DNA of 64,000 nucleotides from Ichthyophis bannanicus (Eukaryota; Chordata; Amphibia; Gymnophiona; Ichthyophiidae), in contig CM066035.1 in assembly GCA_033557465.1 (NCBI GenBank), positions 898,225,309 through 898,289,308 on the forward strand. The letters are read 5' to 3'. The translations under genes and the position numbers were made by a program. The first letter of the stretch is position 1. Each line of letters begins with the position of its first letter. Of this stretch, positions 10,831 to 21,870 are shown piece by piece. Below the pieces are notes generated by a model. It made no database searches. It saw only the letters and a list, made by a program, of their open reading frames with translations, and was not told the origin of the DNA.

Positions 10831-12240
10831 TGGAAGAATGAAGAGTGGACCTTGACAGCAGCTTCAAAGAACTACTACTGCTAGACTTGGGGCTGGAACG
10901 GGGCTGCAGGATAGTACATCAAAAGAAGGGCTGCACCTTAGTGGAAGAGCTACTGGCCTACCTGAATGCGTCACTGAATCCAAACATGCAAAAAGTGCTG
11001 AAACACAAAAGTAAACATCCAGAATCTGTCTCCATGTGTTCTGACAACTAGAAGGAATGAGTGAGAATCCACCAGTATACACAGGAAAGGAAGCAACAGA
11101 ATTTACAAAACAAGAGAAAAAACTCTTCAAAGAATTAGATCAGAAAACGAGGAAAAACAAGAGGCAAATGCACAGAAACAGTGGGAAATACAGTGTGTTA
11201 CTCCAGACAGGGCTGGCCCATCCACTAGGTGAGCTACACAGCCACCTAGGGCAGCCAACCTGGGTGGGTGGCGGCGGCGGCGGCACCCATAGGCAGCTGC
11301 TGCCACCCCTCCCAGCTGCCGCTGAGTCCGTTTGGGGGAGGAGGTGGGCGGCAGCAGTATTTCCAAAATACTGCCGCTGCTGCCTCCTACTCCCTAGACG
11401 GAATCGGCGGCAGCTGGAGAGGGGGCAGCAGCAGTAGCTGGGAGGGGGAGGTGTCAGCGATGAGGGTGTCATCTGCAGGGGGGCTGCAAGGCTAAGGTTT
11501 CTGCCTACGGTGATAAAAACCCTTGGGCCAACCCTGACTTCAGGAACCCTTTATTGATCAAGAATGGGCACACCAATGCTTAAGGAGGGATGAACTGAAA
11601 CCAAAGGATAGTTGCAGTCCAGGACAGCAGATTAAGGATGAGATAGCTTACAGCAAGCATTGAAAAAACTGCAAAACTAACATATGGCGATTCTGTGGGA
11701 AAGAGTTGGAAACAGTGACTCATCTCAAAGCTGCCTGTGAAGTTGTGATGGCAGAAAATTTCTAGACAGAAAGTCAGAATAAAGTAGCACACCTCATCCA
11801 TTGTAAACTCTGTAAACACTGCAACATCACTGTGCCCGAAAAGCACTGGGATAATGAACTCTGAAGAATTACAGAGAATGAGGAGATTATGATCGCCTGG
11901 CAGACTCCCATTCCGACCGATAAAAAGCTGGATGCGAGGAAGCCGGATATAGTGGTAAAGGAGAAAAACACCAGAACGGCATTGATTAGAGAGGTGTCAG
12001 TTCCAAGCGACTACTCTGTGAATCGCGTTGAGAGGCAGAAAATCTTCAAGGTCCAAGAAATACAGTCGGAGACCAAACCACAGACTTAATCAAGAACTTC
12101 CAAGCACACCTTGCTAAATTACCCATACATGTATTGTTTTACGAATGAGGTTCATGACTGTCATGGTACGCGCAAAACTAACCCGTTTAGAGAAACTGTT
12201 CCGAAGAGCATCTATTTTGTATACAGCATGTTGCAGCTTT
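10831..12240 (+). mobile_element. Decayed retroelement-like sequence, split by a MITE
   Basis: The segment after the MITE translates in parts to AHLIHCKLCKHCNITVPEKH, then TDKKLDARKPDIVVKEK and LIREVSVPSDYSVNRVERQK. This resembles the C-terminal tail that follows the reverse transcriptase in some non-LTR retroelements (PDIVV…VAVP-D…EKE-EKIEKY), but I cannot name the family with confidence. No RT catalytic motif survives. The hAT-like MITE at 11208-11537 interrupts it. Confidence 0.45.
11208..11537. mobile_element. hAT-like MITE, copy 1
   Basis: Ends are inverted: CAGGGCTGGCCCA at the left, TTGGGCCAACCCTG at the right. Flanks are an imperfect 8-bp duplication (ACTCCAGA and ACTTCAGG, 6 of 8 identical), the length produced by hAT transposases. 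The interior is GC-rich with GGC repeats and internal palindromes, and has no coding capacity. Confidence 0.8.
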
Positions 12241-12829
12241 TTTGACTAAGCAGCAGGGATCGGGACAGTAAAGAAGGTCTTACCGCCTCCCCTCCAGGCT
12301 CTGCATTCCTTCCTCTTCTCACAGTAAGGTAGGGACTTGCCTTGTCTGCCGTCCAAGCCCAACCCTTCTTCTCTCTGTGTGTTTTTCTGATTCATCTCTG
12401 TTAATAAGACGCTCTCCAGCAGCTCTGCATTCCGGCACCGACCCATCTTGTTAGAAAGTAAAGAGACTCCGTCCCTGACCATGCCTTTAGTTTTATACCC
12501 TTGCCAATATCAGGGTGGGTTAATATGTACCTGAACAAATACACCTGGCTTCTGGTTTCCTGTGTACAGTCTAATAATTGCTATGCGCGAATAGGCTTTG
12601 TTAATATTTATTCTATTCTTCATAAATGGCCCATAAAATATTACAATGTAAACATTTCAATAATACATTTACTTATATTTAAATTTGTGGTAAGGTTACA
12701 GCTGGAAAGAGCATTTTTGGAACACTTTCCCCCTCATTTCTTACCACCCACAGTCCAGTGGAAGATGTGGGTAGGAGTGGAATTGGTGTGGCATTGTGTT
12801 TGGAACTTTTATATGGGAACAAAAAGGAC
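12241..12829. other. Unassigned sequence
   Basis: Nothing recognised. 12250-12490 is somewhat GC-richer; the rest is AT-rich. Confidence 0.3.
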
Positions 12830-13890
12830 CAGGTAACACGCCACATCATGGAACTATGGTACTGGACTTTATTTGAGTGTCTAGAGGTCTGTCCCTACAT
12901 GTCTAGAGGTCCGTCCCTACACGTCACAACAGGGCTTTGTCAGGACCTCAGTTAAAACCATAACAAATACAACATTAAATGCAGGAATACAAAACATAAA
13001 ATTCTAAATGATGAACAAAATGCAGAAATAGAAAAATTACAAACATGCATGTCATCTGTTTCAAATAAAATCATAAAGAATGTATATATTTAAAAAGTAT
13101 TAAAAAATGGATATAAATGGATACACTATTATGTCTACAAGCTAATATAAAAAGAGTTACAATATTAAATAAAAGTAAAAAAAACACAAATCATAATAAT
13201 AAATAGCAGATATAACAAATGAAATAATCTCATTAAAAGAAGTACAGTATGAAGCCAGTTCAGAACAGGGCCTGTCTGGGCCAAACGGATATCAAAAATC
13301 TAGACAGGCTAGATCTGTACCTGATTCTGCACCCATGGGAGCCTCTAAACGATTCCTTTCCCCAACGCCCGACCCGATCGGGCCTGCCAAGGCCAGGATC
13401 AGGCTGTGGGGATGCCCCTCCTGCAACTCACCTCGTCGTTGTTGCCCCACCGCACTGTCCACCAACGTTGTAGGGACTTATTCCACCTCCAAGCTGGAAT
13501 AAGTCCCCCATCTAAGTTAGTAACCCTGGATGCACAGGGCCGAGTCCGGAATCGGCCCTGTACATCCAGGGTCCGGGTTCCGCCTCCACTCCGCCCCTGC
13601 TCCTCCTCCAGCCCACCCCCTTCCATCCCCATCCAGAGCTCCCCTCACATTTGCCCTGTACATTCGGGGGAGCTTTGTGCAGGGAACCCGGCACAGGCTT
13701 TTAGTGGGAATGTATGTCCAAACCAGACGTACATCTCGCTAAACGCTGATCAGAATCCATCCCTATATGTATCATAAAACAACAAAAATGTATACAACTG
13801 GAAAACAGATAAATCTGTAAAACAAACACATACTTTGCAGACATAATAAAAACACCTCATACCACTGTTGTCTTTCTTCCCTCCTCCATT
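12830..13890 (-). mobile_element. Penelope-derived LTR-like sequence, arm A (inverted)
   Basis: Reverse complement of the arm at 14180-16290. Shared blocks include TTACAGATTTATCTGTTTTC, TTTAATATTGTAACTC, and CCATTTATATCCAT. Its far end carries a degenerate CTGACAAAGCCCTGTTG-ACGTGTAGGGA segment, corresponding to a ruined hammerhead-like motif. Split by the hairpin element at 13246-13768. Confidence 0.6.
13246..13768. mobile_element. Multi-hairpin MITE-like element, copy 2
   Basis: Shares the hairpin GGGACTTATTCCACCTCC/complement at 13473-13507 with copies 1 and 3, and has a second strong hairpin at 13526-13571 (CCTGGATG-ACAGGGCCGA paired with its complement). GC-rich between AT-rich Penelope-derived flanks, which are continuous in arm B, so the insertion boundaries are well defined. 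Confidence 0.7.
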
Positions 13891-14758
13891 TTTATATTAA
13901 TTTTTTTTAAAATATATAGTATTATATTATATTTTTCACACGTTTCCATGTTAGTTCTCCTCTTCCTCTCTCCTCTTCAGATGGATTATCCTTAGACAGG
14001 TTTCCAACGTTGTTTTACATGCTCACACTGTCCTGTGTTTACTTCTCCTTCTATTCCTAGGGTGATTGCCTTTCTGGCCTCTTACGAGGTGTCTCTTATA
14101 GAGTGTCTCTTACCTTCAAGTAAGTAGCCTTTATATTACATAGGTCCTTACTCCAAGATGATGATTATATATCCTTACTACCACTATGTCACCACTGTGT
14201 AATATGTTTTTATTACATTCCTTGGAAGAATGTGTTAGTTTTACAGATTTATCTGTTTTCCAGTTTTATACATTTTTATCGTTTTATTATATATATAGTT
14301 CTTTTAACGAGATTGTCTCATTTATTATATCTGTTATTTATTATTATGGTTTGCATTCCTTTTCTTTTATTTAATATTGTAACTCTTTTTTATATTAGCT
14401 TGTAGATGAGGAGCCCGATGCCGAAAGGGGCACGTCTGGTCCGTCCAGACATCCAAAATCTAGATGGGCTGGATTAGACCCCTATTATGTATCCATGGGG
14501 AGAATCAGGAGCTAAATGGACTGGTCATGCCCTGATCCAAAGGGCCTGGACGTCCATCCTTCACCCCGTCTATCCCTCCCCATCCTCCTGCAGGATCCCC
14601 GGTACTGTGGCTTTCTTTCACTATGACCCCGGGACGCCATACTCGAGTTTAAGTATGGGCCGCAGCCGTTCCACGCTTTGTTCCCCGCCGTATGGACCGT
14701 GGCAGAGGCAGCTGGAGATGGGATCGGGCAGCAGGGACCTATCTCTAGCTGTCCCGTG

Positions 14759-15346
14759 TCTGATGATCTTAAAGTAGCTAAACAGGTAGAAAAGGCGACG
14801 GCAAAAGCTAGAAGGATGCTTGGGTGCATACGGAGAGGAATGGCTAGCAGAAAAAAGGAGGCGATAATGCCTCTGTATAAGTCTTTGGTGCGACCTCATT
14901 TGGAGTATGGTGTGCAATTCTGGAGACCGCACCTTCAAAAGGATGTGAACAGGATGGAGTCGGTGCAGAGGGTGGCTACTAAAATGGTTAGTGGTCTTCA
15001 TTATAAAGCATATGAGGACAGACTTAAGGATCTTAATATGTACACCTTAGAGGAAAGGCGGGATAGAGGTGATATGATTGAGATGTTTAAATACCTCCGT
15101 GGCATAAATGTTCAGGGAGAGAGCCTCTTTCAATTGAAAGCAAGTTCTGCTATGAGGGGACAAGGGATGAGGGTGAAGGGGGATAGATTCAGGAGTGATA
15201 TGCGGAAATATTTCTTTACGGAAAGAGTGGTGGATCCGTGGAATAGTCTCCCAGTGGAGGTGGTGGAGATGAGGACAGTAACTGAATTCAAAAAAGCATG
15301 GGACAAACACAGAGGATCTCTAAAGGAAAAAAGGGGACTGTTGTAG
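14759..15346 (+). CDS. CR1 ORF2 C-terminal segment (open)
   Basis: An open frame of about 195 CR1 codons from SDDLKVAKQVEKA through the stop, including LYKSLVRPHLEYGVQFWRPH, VQRVATKMVSGLHY, YTLEERRDRGDMIEMFKYL, KYFFTERVVDPWNSLP and VVEMRTVTEFKKAW. This is the region after the RT catalytic core, absent here because of 5' truncation, so no activity is possible. The longer reading starting at 14678 includes host sequence and is fortuitous. Very similar to 23677-24588, so both are recent. Confidence 0.9.
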   Translation, partial: SDDLKVAKQVEKATAKARRMLGCIRRGMASRKKEAIMPLYKSLVRPHLEYGVQFWRPHLQKDVNRMESVQRVATKMVSGLHYKAYEDRLKDLNMYTLEERRDRGDMIEMFKYLRGINVQGESLFQLKASSAMRGQGMRVKGDRFRSDMRKYFFTERVVDPWNSLPVEVVEMRTVTEFKKAWDKHRGSLKEKRGLL

Positions 15347-15420
15347 TTGTTGATATGGAAGTACAGACTAGATAGGCCATGTGGTCTTTTTCTGTCGTCA
15401 TATTTCTATGTTTCTATGTT
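14759..15420 (+). mobile_element. CR1 LINE, 5'-truncated
   Basis: Starts at TCTGATGATCTTAAAGTAGC and ends with the CR1 3' octamer-type repeat ATTTCTATGTTTCTATG, after the CATGTGGTCTTTTTCTGTCG 3' UTR block. Inserted within hairpin element copy 3. Confidence 0.9.
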
Positions 15421-15892
15421 TCAGCTGCCCTGCATGCCCCAGTCCCCAATATTCATCAGACTTATTCCACCTCTAAGGTGGAATAAGTCCGATGGCCTTT
15501 TCAGCACTTCCCGGACCTACTGGGCTATGACCAGAGTCAGCTCTGTGTGTCCGGGTCTTGGAGCCGCCTCCGCAATGCCCACTCTCCTCCCTGTTGTCAC
15601 CCCCTCCCACCCACATCCAGAGCTCCCCACACAGCGGCCCTGAACGTGCGAGGAGCTTTGGACCAGGAATCGGATCCCAGCGGCTAGAGGGTTTGGCGTC
15701 CATCCCGGACATCCAACCCCATTATTCAGCACTCTACATGCCGATCAAACTGTATAGTATGTCCATTTATATCCATCTTTTAATACTTTTTTAATATATA
15801 CAGTCTTTGGAGTTTTATGTGGTTTTATTTGAAATAGATGACATGTTATGTGTCTATTTGTGCTCTTTGATCATTATTTAGAATTTTATGTA

Positions 15893-16106
15893 TTTGGAGG
15901 AGGAGTCTAGTGATTAGAGCAACTGCCTGGTACCCAGAAGATCAAGGGTTCAATTCCCACAGGCACTCCTTGTGACCTTGGGCAAGTCACTCTGCCCTCC
16001 ATTACATTGGAAGAAAAGGCCTGGCGATCTACTTCTGGTGATACATTGCCAAGAAAACTCAGGGGCAACTGGATTGCCAGGAGACCGCAGTGACTTGACA
16101 GCACAA
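15893..16106 (+). mobile_element. tRNA-headed SINE with RTE-like tail
   Basis: Head GGAGGAGTCTAGTGATTAGA with B box GGTTCAATTCCC and GGGCAAGTCACT. The body GGCCTGGCGATCTACTTCTG and the end GACTTGACAGCACAAG then A8 differ from the L2-tailed family and resemble the 3' tails of SINEs mobilised by RTE LINEs in other vertebrates. An RTE LINE is present at 25-31 kb. Confidence 0.75.
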
Positions 16107-16384
16107 GAAAAAAAAGGTTCCTGTACTTACTGCTGTATATGTTTTGTTTTTAACTGAGGTCCTGAGTCCCTGATGAAGGCCCTGTTGCCAAAACACGGAC
16201 ATGTAGGGATGGACCTCTAGACACTCCAATGAAGTCCGATATCATAGTTCCATGGTGGGGGATGTTACCTGCTCCTTTTTATTCCTGCACTGTTCTGCAG
16301 GTTTGTGTGCTTCTTTTTGTATTGCAACATTTATATGTACATATTTATTTAATTTATTTATTTGATAGTTTTTATAGACATATA

Positions 16385-16455
16385 CTAGGAGAATGAATCT
16401 AAACTGGGCAGACTAAACGGAGCAATTTGGTCTTTATCTGCCATCATTTACTATG
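16385..16455 (+). mobile_element. CR1 3' end fragment
   Basis: ACTGGGCAGACTAAACGGAG then TTTGGTCTTTATCTGCCATC and ATTTACTATG, a CR1-type 3' terminus. The reverse complement of the same end begins the CR1 at 16878. Confidence 0.7.
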
Positions 16456-16474
16456 GAGAGAAAGGTGATTTGCA

Positions 16475-16861
16475 CAGGGCCAGTCCATCCACTAGGTGAG
16501 CTAGGTGGCGACCTAGGACGGTCAGCCTGGATGGGTAGCAGCAGTGGCCTGGGTAGTCGGCACCAGCGGTGGCAGCGCCACATATGGGCAGCCATGCCAC
16601 TCCCCCCCCCAGCTGCCGCCGATTGCATTTGGGGGGGCGGTGGGCCATTTTTGAAAATACTGCTGTTGCCCACCTCCCCCTCCTGAGACAGAATTGACGG
16701 TAGCTGGGGGGGGGGGGGGGGGGCAGCAGTGGCAGAAGCGGGGGGGGGTAGTGGTGGCAGCTGGGGGGTGGTGTCAGATAGGTGAGGGGCAGCGGCAGCA
16801 GGGGAGGGCGGCTAGGCCGGGGTTTATGCCTTGGGTGGCAGAAACCATTGGGCCGGCCTTG
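16475..16861. mobile_element. hAT-like MITE, copy 2
   Basis: CAGGGCCAGTCCATCCACTA at the left and ATTGGGCCGGCCTTG at the right, with an imperfect 8-bp target duplication (GATTTGCA / GATGTACA, 6 of 8). Interior GC-rich with a 19-G run near 16707-16722 and GGCAGC repeats; homologous to 11208-11537. Confidence 0.8.
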
Positions 16862-16877
16862 GATGTACATATGCATT

Positions 16878-17330
16878 TTTTGATAAGAACATAGTAAATG
16901 ACGGCAGATAAAGATGAACATGGTCCTTCTTCTGCCCAGTGAAGTGACTAGAGTTGCACCTGCCGCTTTGTGCAGGTTACCCCCCTCTATTTTTAAAGTT
17001 ATTATCCTCTTGCCTTGTAATGATCCCTTGTGTCTGTCCTATAACTTTTTGAATTCCATCACGGTTGTTGCTTCCCACCACCTCCATCGGGAGGGCGTTC
17101 CAAGCATCCACCAGCCTTCCCGTGAAAAAGTATTTCCTGACGTTGCCTCTCAGTTTACCCCCTTGTTGCTTCATGTTACGCCCTCTAGTATTACAGCTTC
17201 CCCGTCTTTGAAAAAGGTTTGTTTGTTCATTAATACTCTTTAAATATATGTATCGCATCCCCCTGTCCTTCCTCTCCTGTGGAAGTCTAGGATATACATA
17301 TTAAGGTCTTTGGGTGATTTATTTTTATTT
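16878..17330 (-). mobile_element. CR1 LINE 3' region, decayed
   Basis: The minus-strand frame at 16977-17258 reads RGNVRKYFFTGRLVDAWNAL and PMEVV, the CR1 ORF2 C terminus, preceded by NEQTNLFQ-like sequence. 3' end at 16878 with TTACTATGTTCTT. A different, older CR1 subfamily from the one at 14.8 and 24 kb. Confidence 0.85.
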
Positions 17331-17914
17331 GAATTTACATCTCTAAATGACAAACAACTAAAAAGATACAAAACAAAAATCCTTTCCCACCCGATGAAAA
17401 CCCTTATCACAAACATCTGGATGTGAAGCCCACTTATCCATGCAACTAAAAAACTGGGTCCCAAGCCAACAAGAGTCTGGCAGAAGCTTGCAACCGTCTG
17501 CTGTTTATGCCAAATTAGCACAAAGAGCTGCGCTAAATTTTGGGCAGGTGTGAAGCTGTCTTCTCGCCAACAGTGTGATGCTAACACACTGCATCATGCT
17601 ACACAGCATGTGAGTGCACTTAGCAGCGTTAGGTGCACCCACACTAAGTTATGGCAACTTCACGGTTAATGTGTGCTCAAAACGCCTATGCTAACCATGA
17701 TGTGTTAACATCCACATTCTGCCCCAAAACCTGTCCAGTTCCTGCTCAACCTTTCTCGATGACATGAAAGGCATGTGTAACAATGATCTAAACCAGCATC
17801 ACAAAAGGAGCAGCATTTATATTGCAGATTATTAATTCTATGAGACTTACAGGTGCTCACACTACCCTATGCAAAATAAACTGAAGCAAGTGCAGAGGCT
17901 AAAGATCTATTGAC
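17331..17914. other. Unassigned sequence
   Basis: No coding signal. 17575-17720 has short repeated GCTAACAC/GTGTTAAC motifs and could be a decayed foldback MITE. Confidence 0.3.
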
Positions 17915-18252
17915 ATAGAAACATCACAGCAGATGAAGACCATATGACCTATCTAGACTGCCCTTCCATATCAACTACTAAGTTTTACAATCCCTTTATT
18001 TCCCTTAAAGATCTTCGGTTTGTCCTATGCTTTCTTGAATTCAGATACAATCCTTATCTCTACCACCTCCACTAGAAGACTACGCCATGCATCTACGACT
18101 CTTTCTGTAAAGAAATATTTCCTCAAATCACTCCAGAGTCTATCCCCTTCCACCTTCATTCTACGCCTCCTCATTGCAGAGTTTTCTTTCAATTGAAAGA
18201 GGCCCTCCTTTTGTGCATTTATGCCGTAAACATCTCTATTGTATGAAGCTTC

Positions 18253-18793
18253 CTATTTGTCTATCTTATTACAGATTTCAATATCCACAAAGAGGCAAAT
18301 CTTACCTAACAGCCTTTCTGCAATATCACTTACAAAAAGGTTAAAAAGAATTGGACCAAGGACAGATCCTTGTGGCACACCACTGGTAATGTCCTTCTCC
18401 TCAAAGTGAGGTCCATTTACTTGCACCTTCTGCAGCCTTCCACTCAACCAGTTTCAAACTCAGTCAACAATTTAGGGTCCATCCCTAGGGTGCTCAATTT
18501 ATAAGTTGCCTGTGCAGAACAGTGTCAAAGGCTTTAGTGAAATCTAAGTACACTATATCTAGCGCTCTCCCTCGGTCCAACTCTCTGGTCACCCAGTCAA
18601 AGAAATTACTCAGATTTGTCTGAGAAGACTTGCCTTTGGTAAAACCATTCTGCTTCGGATCCTGCAATTCATTGGATACCAGAAACTTCACTATCCTCTG
18701 TTTTAGCAGCGTTTCCATTAATTTACTTACCGCAGAGGTCAGACTAACTGGCCTGTAGTTCTCAACCTCTGCTTTTGTGTAAAGGGACCACAT
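18253..18793 (-). pseudogene. CR1 reverse transcriptase remnant
   Basis: Reads ENYRPVSLTSAVSKLMETLL, NGFTKGKSSQTNLSNFFDWV, ALDIVYLDFTKAFDTVLHRQ, then after a frameshift GVPQGSVLGPILFNLFVSDI and GKICLFVDIEICN. The RT YxDD-equivalent FADDTKI is degraded to FVDIEI, removing the catalytic aspartate pair. Stops separate the parts. Confidence 0.9.
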
Positions 18794-19489
18794 GCGCTCT
18801 TCTCCAGTCCTAAGGGACCACTTCCCACTCTAAAGAAGCACTGAAAAGGTCAGACAGTGGAGCTGCCAGAACATCCTTATGTTCCTTCAAATACTCTTGA
18901 ATGTATCCCATCAGGCCCCATCACTTTGTCTACTTTTAGTTTAGGTAGCTCCTCAAAAACACAGTCTTCAGAAAATTGTTCAAAATCCCCCTCATTTCTG
19001 TTCCAATTTGTGGGGTTTTCTGAGGTCTGGCTCCTAGCCCTTCAACCATGAACACAGAGCAAAAATATCTGTTAAACAATTCCGCTTTATCTTCATCAGC
19101 TTCTACATTTTCCTCCCCTTCACCCTAGAGTCTGACAATATTACTTTTGCACTTCCTCCTCTCACTAACAGATCTGAAAAATGTTTTGTTTCCCAGGTTA
19201 CTATATTAGTTATTTTTCTTCCATTTGTATCTTTGCTTTCCTGACTACATTCCTAGCTTCACTTAGCTTTTCCAAATATTGATGTGTGTCTTTCTTCTTT
19301 CTGTGATCTCTTGTATTTTATGAAGGCCATCCTCTTTTTCCACACCTTTTCTGCTACTTCTTTTGAGAACCATAGTGATCTCCTCTTCCTTTTTTATTTA
19401 ATTTCCTAAGAAAAATGTTTGTTGCTCTTAAAATATCCCCTTTCAGTTTTGTCCACTGCTTTCTACATCCCCTGGTTGTTCTCATCCAG

Positions 19490-19980
19490 CTAACTACTCC
19501 TTGAGGTATTGTCCCTTCTTGACAAAGTTAGTTTCTGAAAGTCTAGGACCCTCACTTTTGAATGAAATATCTGAGCCCTTGTCCTAATACTTAACCACAC
19601 CATCCAATGATCATGGGATGTAAGATGATTGCCCATTATAACATCAGAAACACTCTCCCTATTCATAAGCAGCAGTTTCACTATGGGCCCTTCCCATGTG
19701 GGTTCCATTACCAGTTGCCGGAATAGTTCTACCTGTAGAGAATCCAGGATCTCCTTACTTCTCGCTGGCATCACAGAAGGAATGTCCCAATCAAGGTCCA
19801 ACATATTGAAATCATCGATCAGTGGCACTTCTTTCATAGCAATACTGCAAATGTCTTCAATTAAATCTCTCCACTTCTTCTACCTGTAAAGGAGGTCTGT
19901 ATAATCACACCAACGTAAATGGATGCTCCATTCCTTCTTTTCAATTTGACCCACAGTGTCTCCTTCTTCCCTCGTAAGCA
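19490..19980 (-). pseudogene. CR1 AP-endonuclease remnant
   Basis: Contains DDFNMLDLDWDIPS (the GDFNxPDIDW motif with G changed to D), NRESVSDVIMGNHLTSHDHW (the SDH block) and the preceding ASIYVGVIIQTSF. The earlier TETWF-like and GNKILDLEAL segments lie beyond the MITE at 20400-20640. Several stops. Confidence 0.85.
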
Positions 19981-20025
19981 TTGCAATTCTGTAATTTTAA
20001 TATTTTTTACATATAGTGCCATGCC

Positions 20026-20352
20026 CAAGGCCGGGCCAAGGGTTTCTGCTGCCCTAGGCAGAAACCCTGGACACCGCTAACCCCCCCCCCCTAGCTGCCA
20101 CTGCCCCCCGGCTGCCGCCGCCACCACTGATTCCATCTCAGGAGGGAGAGGCAGAGAGTGGCAGTGGCAGTATTTCTAAAAGTGGTGGCAAAAAGCAGCC
20201 GCCTTTGGAAATACTGCCGCTGCCCGCCTCCCCCTCTCAAGACAGAATCAGCGGCTGCTGGGGGTGGGTGGAGGCAGAGGCAGTAGCTGGGGATGGCGGT
20301 ATAGTCAGTCATGTGTGCCACAGCTGCCCCCACTTAGGCCGGCCACCCTAGG
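20026..20352. mobile_element. hAT-like MITE, copy 3 (opposite orientation)
   Basis: Left end AAGGCCGGGCCAAGGGTTTC corresponds to the complement of the right ends of copies 1 and 2, and the right end reads CTTAGGCCGGCCACCCTAGG. GC-rich interior. Interrupts the CR1 endonuclease region. Confidence 0.75.
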
Positions 20353-20618
20353 TTTCCTATCCTGTCATTTCTGAATATATTACAGCCTAGTATAATTACA
20401 TCCCAGTCATGATTCTCTCTGAATCATGTCTCTGTGACTGCCACTAAATCCAAGTCAGCCTCTTCTATTAAAGCCTCAAGATCCAGAATCTTATTTCCCA
20501 TACTACAGGCATTAAAACACACTACTTTCCAGATGTTTCTCCTGTTTTCTTTACCACAGAGGTATTTAATGTTTTACTTACCTGAGAACTTTCTTCACCC
20601 ATCCTCAATGAATCCAAT

Positions 20619-21490
20619 TTAAAGTTCTCTTCGTAGGTTAGCCATTCTGCTGCAGAAGACACTTTCACCCTTCTTGGATAAGTGGATACCATTTCTGCTC
20701 AGAACCCTTGGAAAATCATTCCATGGTCCAAGAAACCAAAATGTTCTTGATAACATAATCCACACATTATCAATAGAGAAGTTTGAGGCGAATACCACCT
20801 GCACACTTATCTTGTTCACCCTCTCTCTCTCAGAGCCATAAAGTCATTCTTGATACACACATGGGGATAGCAGTAGATGAACAGCAACGGATAATATTCA
20901 GAAGGCTTGATAAGTCTCAGCAAACTCCCTATAACATCTCAGATTTTGGCACCTGGCATACCTCCCTGGACATCAGATCTGGTCAGCAAATGAATGCCTC
21001 AATACCTTTCAGAAGAGGGTCACCAACCATCACCACCCTTTCCTTCATTGTGGTCACTGATTCATCAACTTTAGGGCTCTTGAGCTCCAGTTCTTCCTGT
21101 TCCTTGATGTTCTTATCTCCTTTATTTCCAGGGTAGCATATTCTGCCTTTTCAATTCAAATTGGAATTGAGGGTCGATTCTGCAGACTCTGGTGACCTAT
21201 GTCCAGCTCTCTTCTTTCTGTACTATACCATCTTCACCCCTGTTGGAGAGCTTGGATGCCTCAAGAAACATCTCATCAATGTTCTTCTCACTATTACAGA
21301 TGCTTCTCAGCCTCGCCACCTCTTCTCTTGGCTCCTCCACCTGTTTCATAAGGGATTCAGCTTGTAGGTAGCTTGCATATGGAACCAGTCCCTTACCTGG
21401 GAGCAGGCTGGTCATCTGAACAGAGGCAGAAGATGTATTGGGACAATTGCTTTTGGCAACGCGATTTTTCCTAGCCATAGTTCAGTTTTT
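20619..21490 (-). pseudogene. CR1 ORF1 and esterase-like region, decayed
   Basis: The start of ORF1 at 21478 reads MARKNRVAKSNCPNTSSASV, followed by a coiled segment (ESLMKQVEEPREEVARLRSI). Downstream come the esterase pieces SEYYPLLFIY and FLGPWNDFPRVLSRNGIHLS-KKG, corresponding to the SGNH hydrolase that some CR1 ORF1 proteins encode. Homologous pieces in the same order are at 34970-35640. Confidence 0.75.
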
Positions 21491-21870
21491 GGAGCTATGG
21501 CACCTGTTGAAGGAAAGGAGAAAAAGATTTACCAAAGTCCCTAACCTTTCCTCAGCTGTCCTTTAAAATAAAAAGCAGCTGGTCTTTTTTATGGGAGATC
21601 TACAGTAACACCTCTATTCTGATTCTCTGTATGTAGTCCTGCTTGATTGATCACTTGCTATTTGGGTATGGAACAGTTTTTATCTTATCACTTTAAGCTA
21701 CTAAAATCTGAAATATGTGTCTGAAGTGTATAGTCAAATATACCCTTTTTAGGATTAACTAAGCAAAGATCCTTCAAATATAACTGTTTACTTTCAGAAA
21801 ATCTCCAAATGTGGAACTATTTACTTCCTAGATTTTCCCTTCCAAACAGTACCAAACTCTTATCTTGATC

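Larger units (their letters stand above)
14412..15736. mobile_element. Multi-hairpin MITE-like element, copy 3 (split by CR1)
   Basis: Left part 14412-14758 and right part 15421-15736, separated by a 5'-truncated CR1. The shared hairpin ACTTATTCCACCTC/complement is at 15459-15489. Left end has TATTATGTATCCATGGGG; the right end has CATTATTCAGCACTCTACAT. It lies in arm B at a different site from copy 2 in arm A, so the two are independent insertions. Confidence 0.7.
14180..16290 (+). mobile_element. Penelope-derived LTR-like sequence, arm B
   Basis: Forward counterpart of arm A, head to head with it across a ~290-bp spacer. Interrupted by hairpin element copy 3 (itself split by a CR1) and by a SINE. 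At 16167-16210 it has CTGATGA, a GGC…GCC stem, AAAA in place of GAAA, a CA…TG stem, TA, then GGGA: the layout of the Penelope hammerhead ribozyme with a decayed core. Confidence 0.6.
17915..21870 (-). mobile_element. CR1 LINE, long but decayed, with a nested MITE
   Basis: The most complete CR1 in the window: 5' UTR (about 21490-21870, matched by 34660-34960), ORF1 N terminus, SGNH esterase region, AP endonuclease, RT, and 3' end at ~17915. RT to 3' end has an internal deletion near 18250, where the C-terminal region jumps directly to the RT. A hAT-like MITE (20026-20352) sits inside the endonuclease region. Confidence 0.85.

Noticed and set aside
14678..14758. Extended N terminus of the CR1 frame
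   Set aside because: These codons lie in the hairpin element upstream of the CR1 junction; the fusion is fortuitous.
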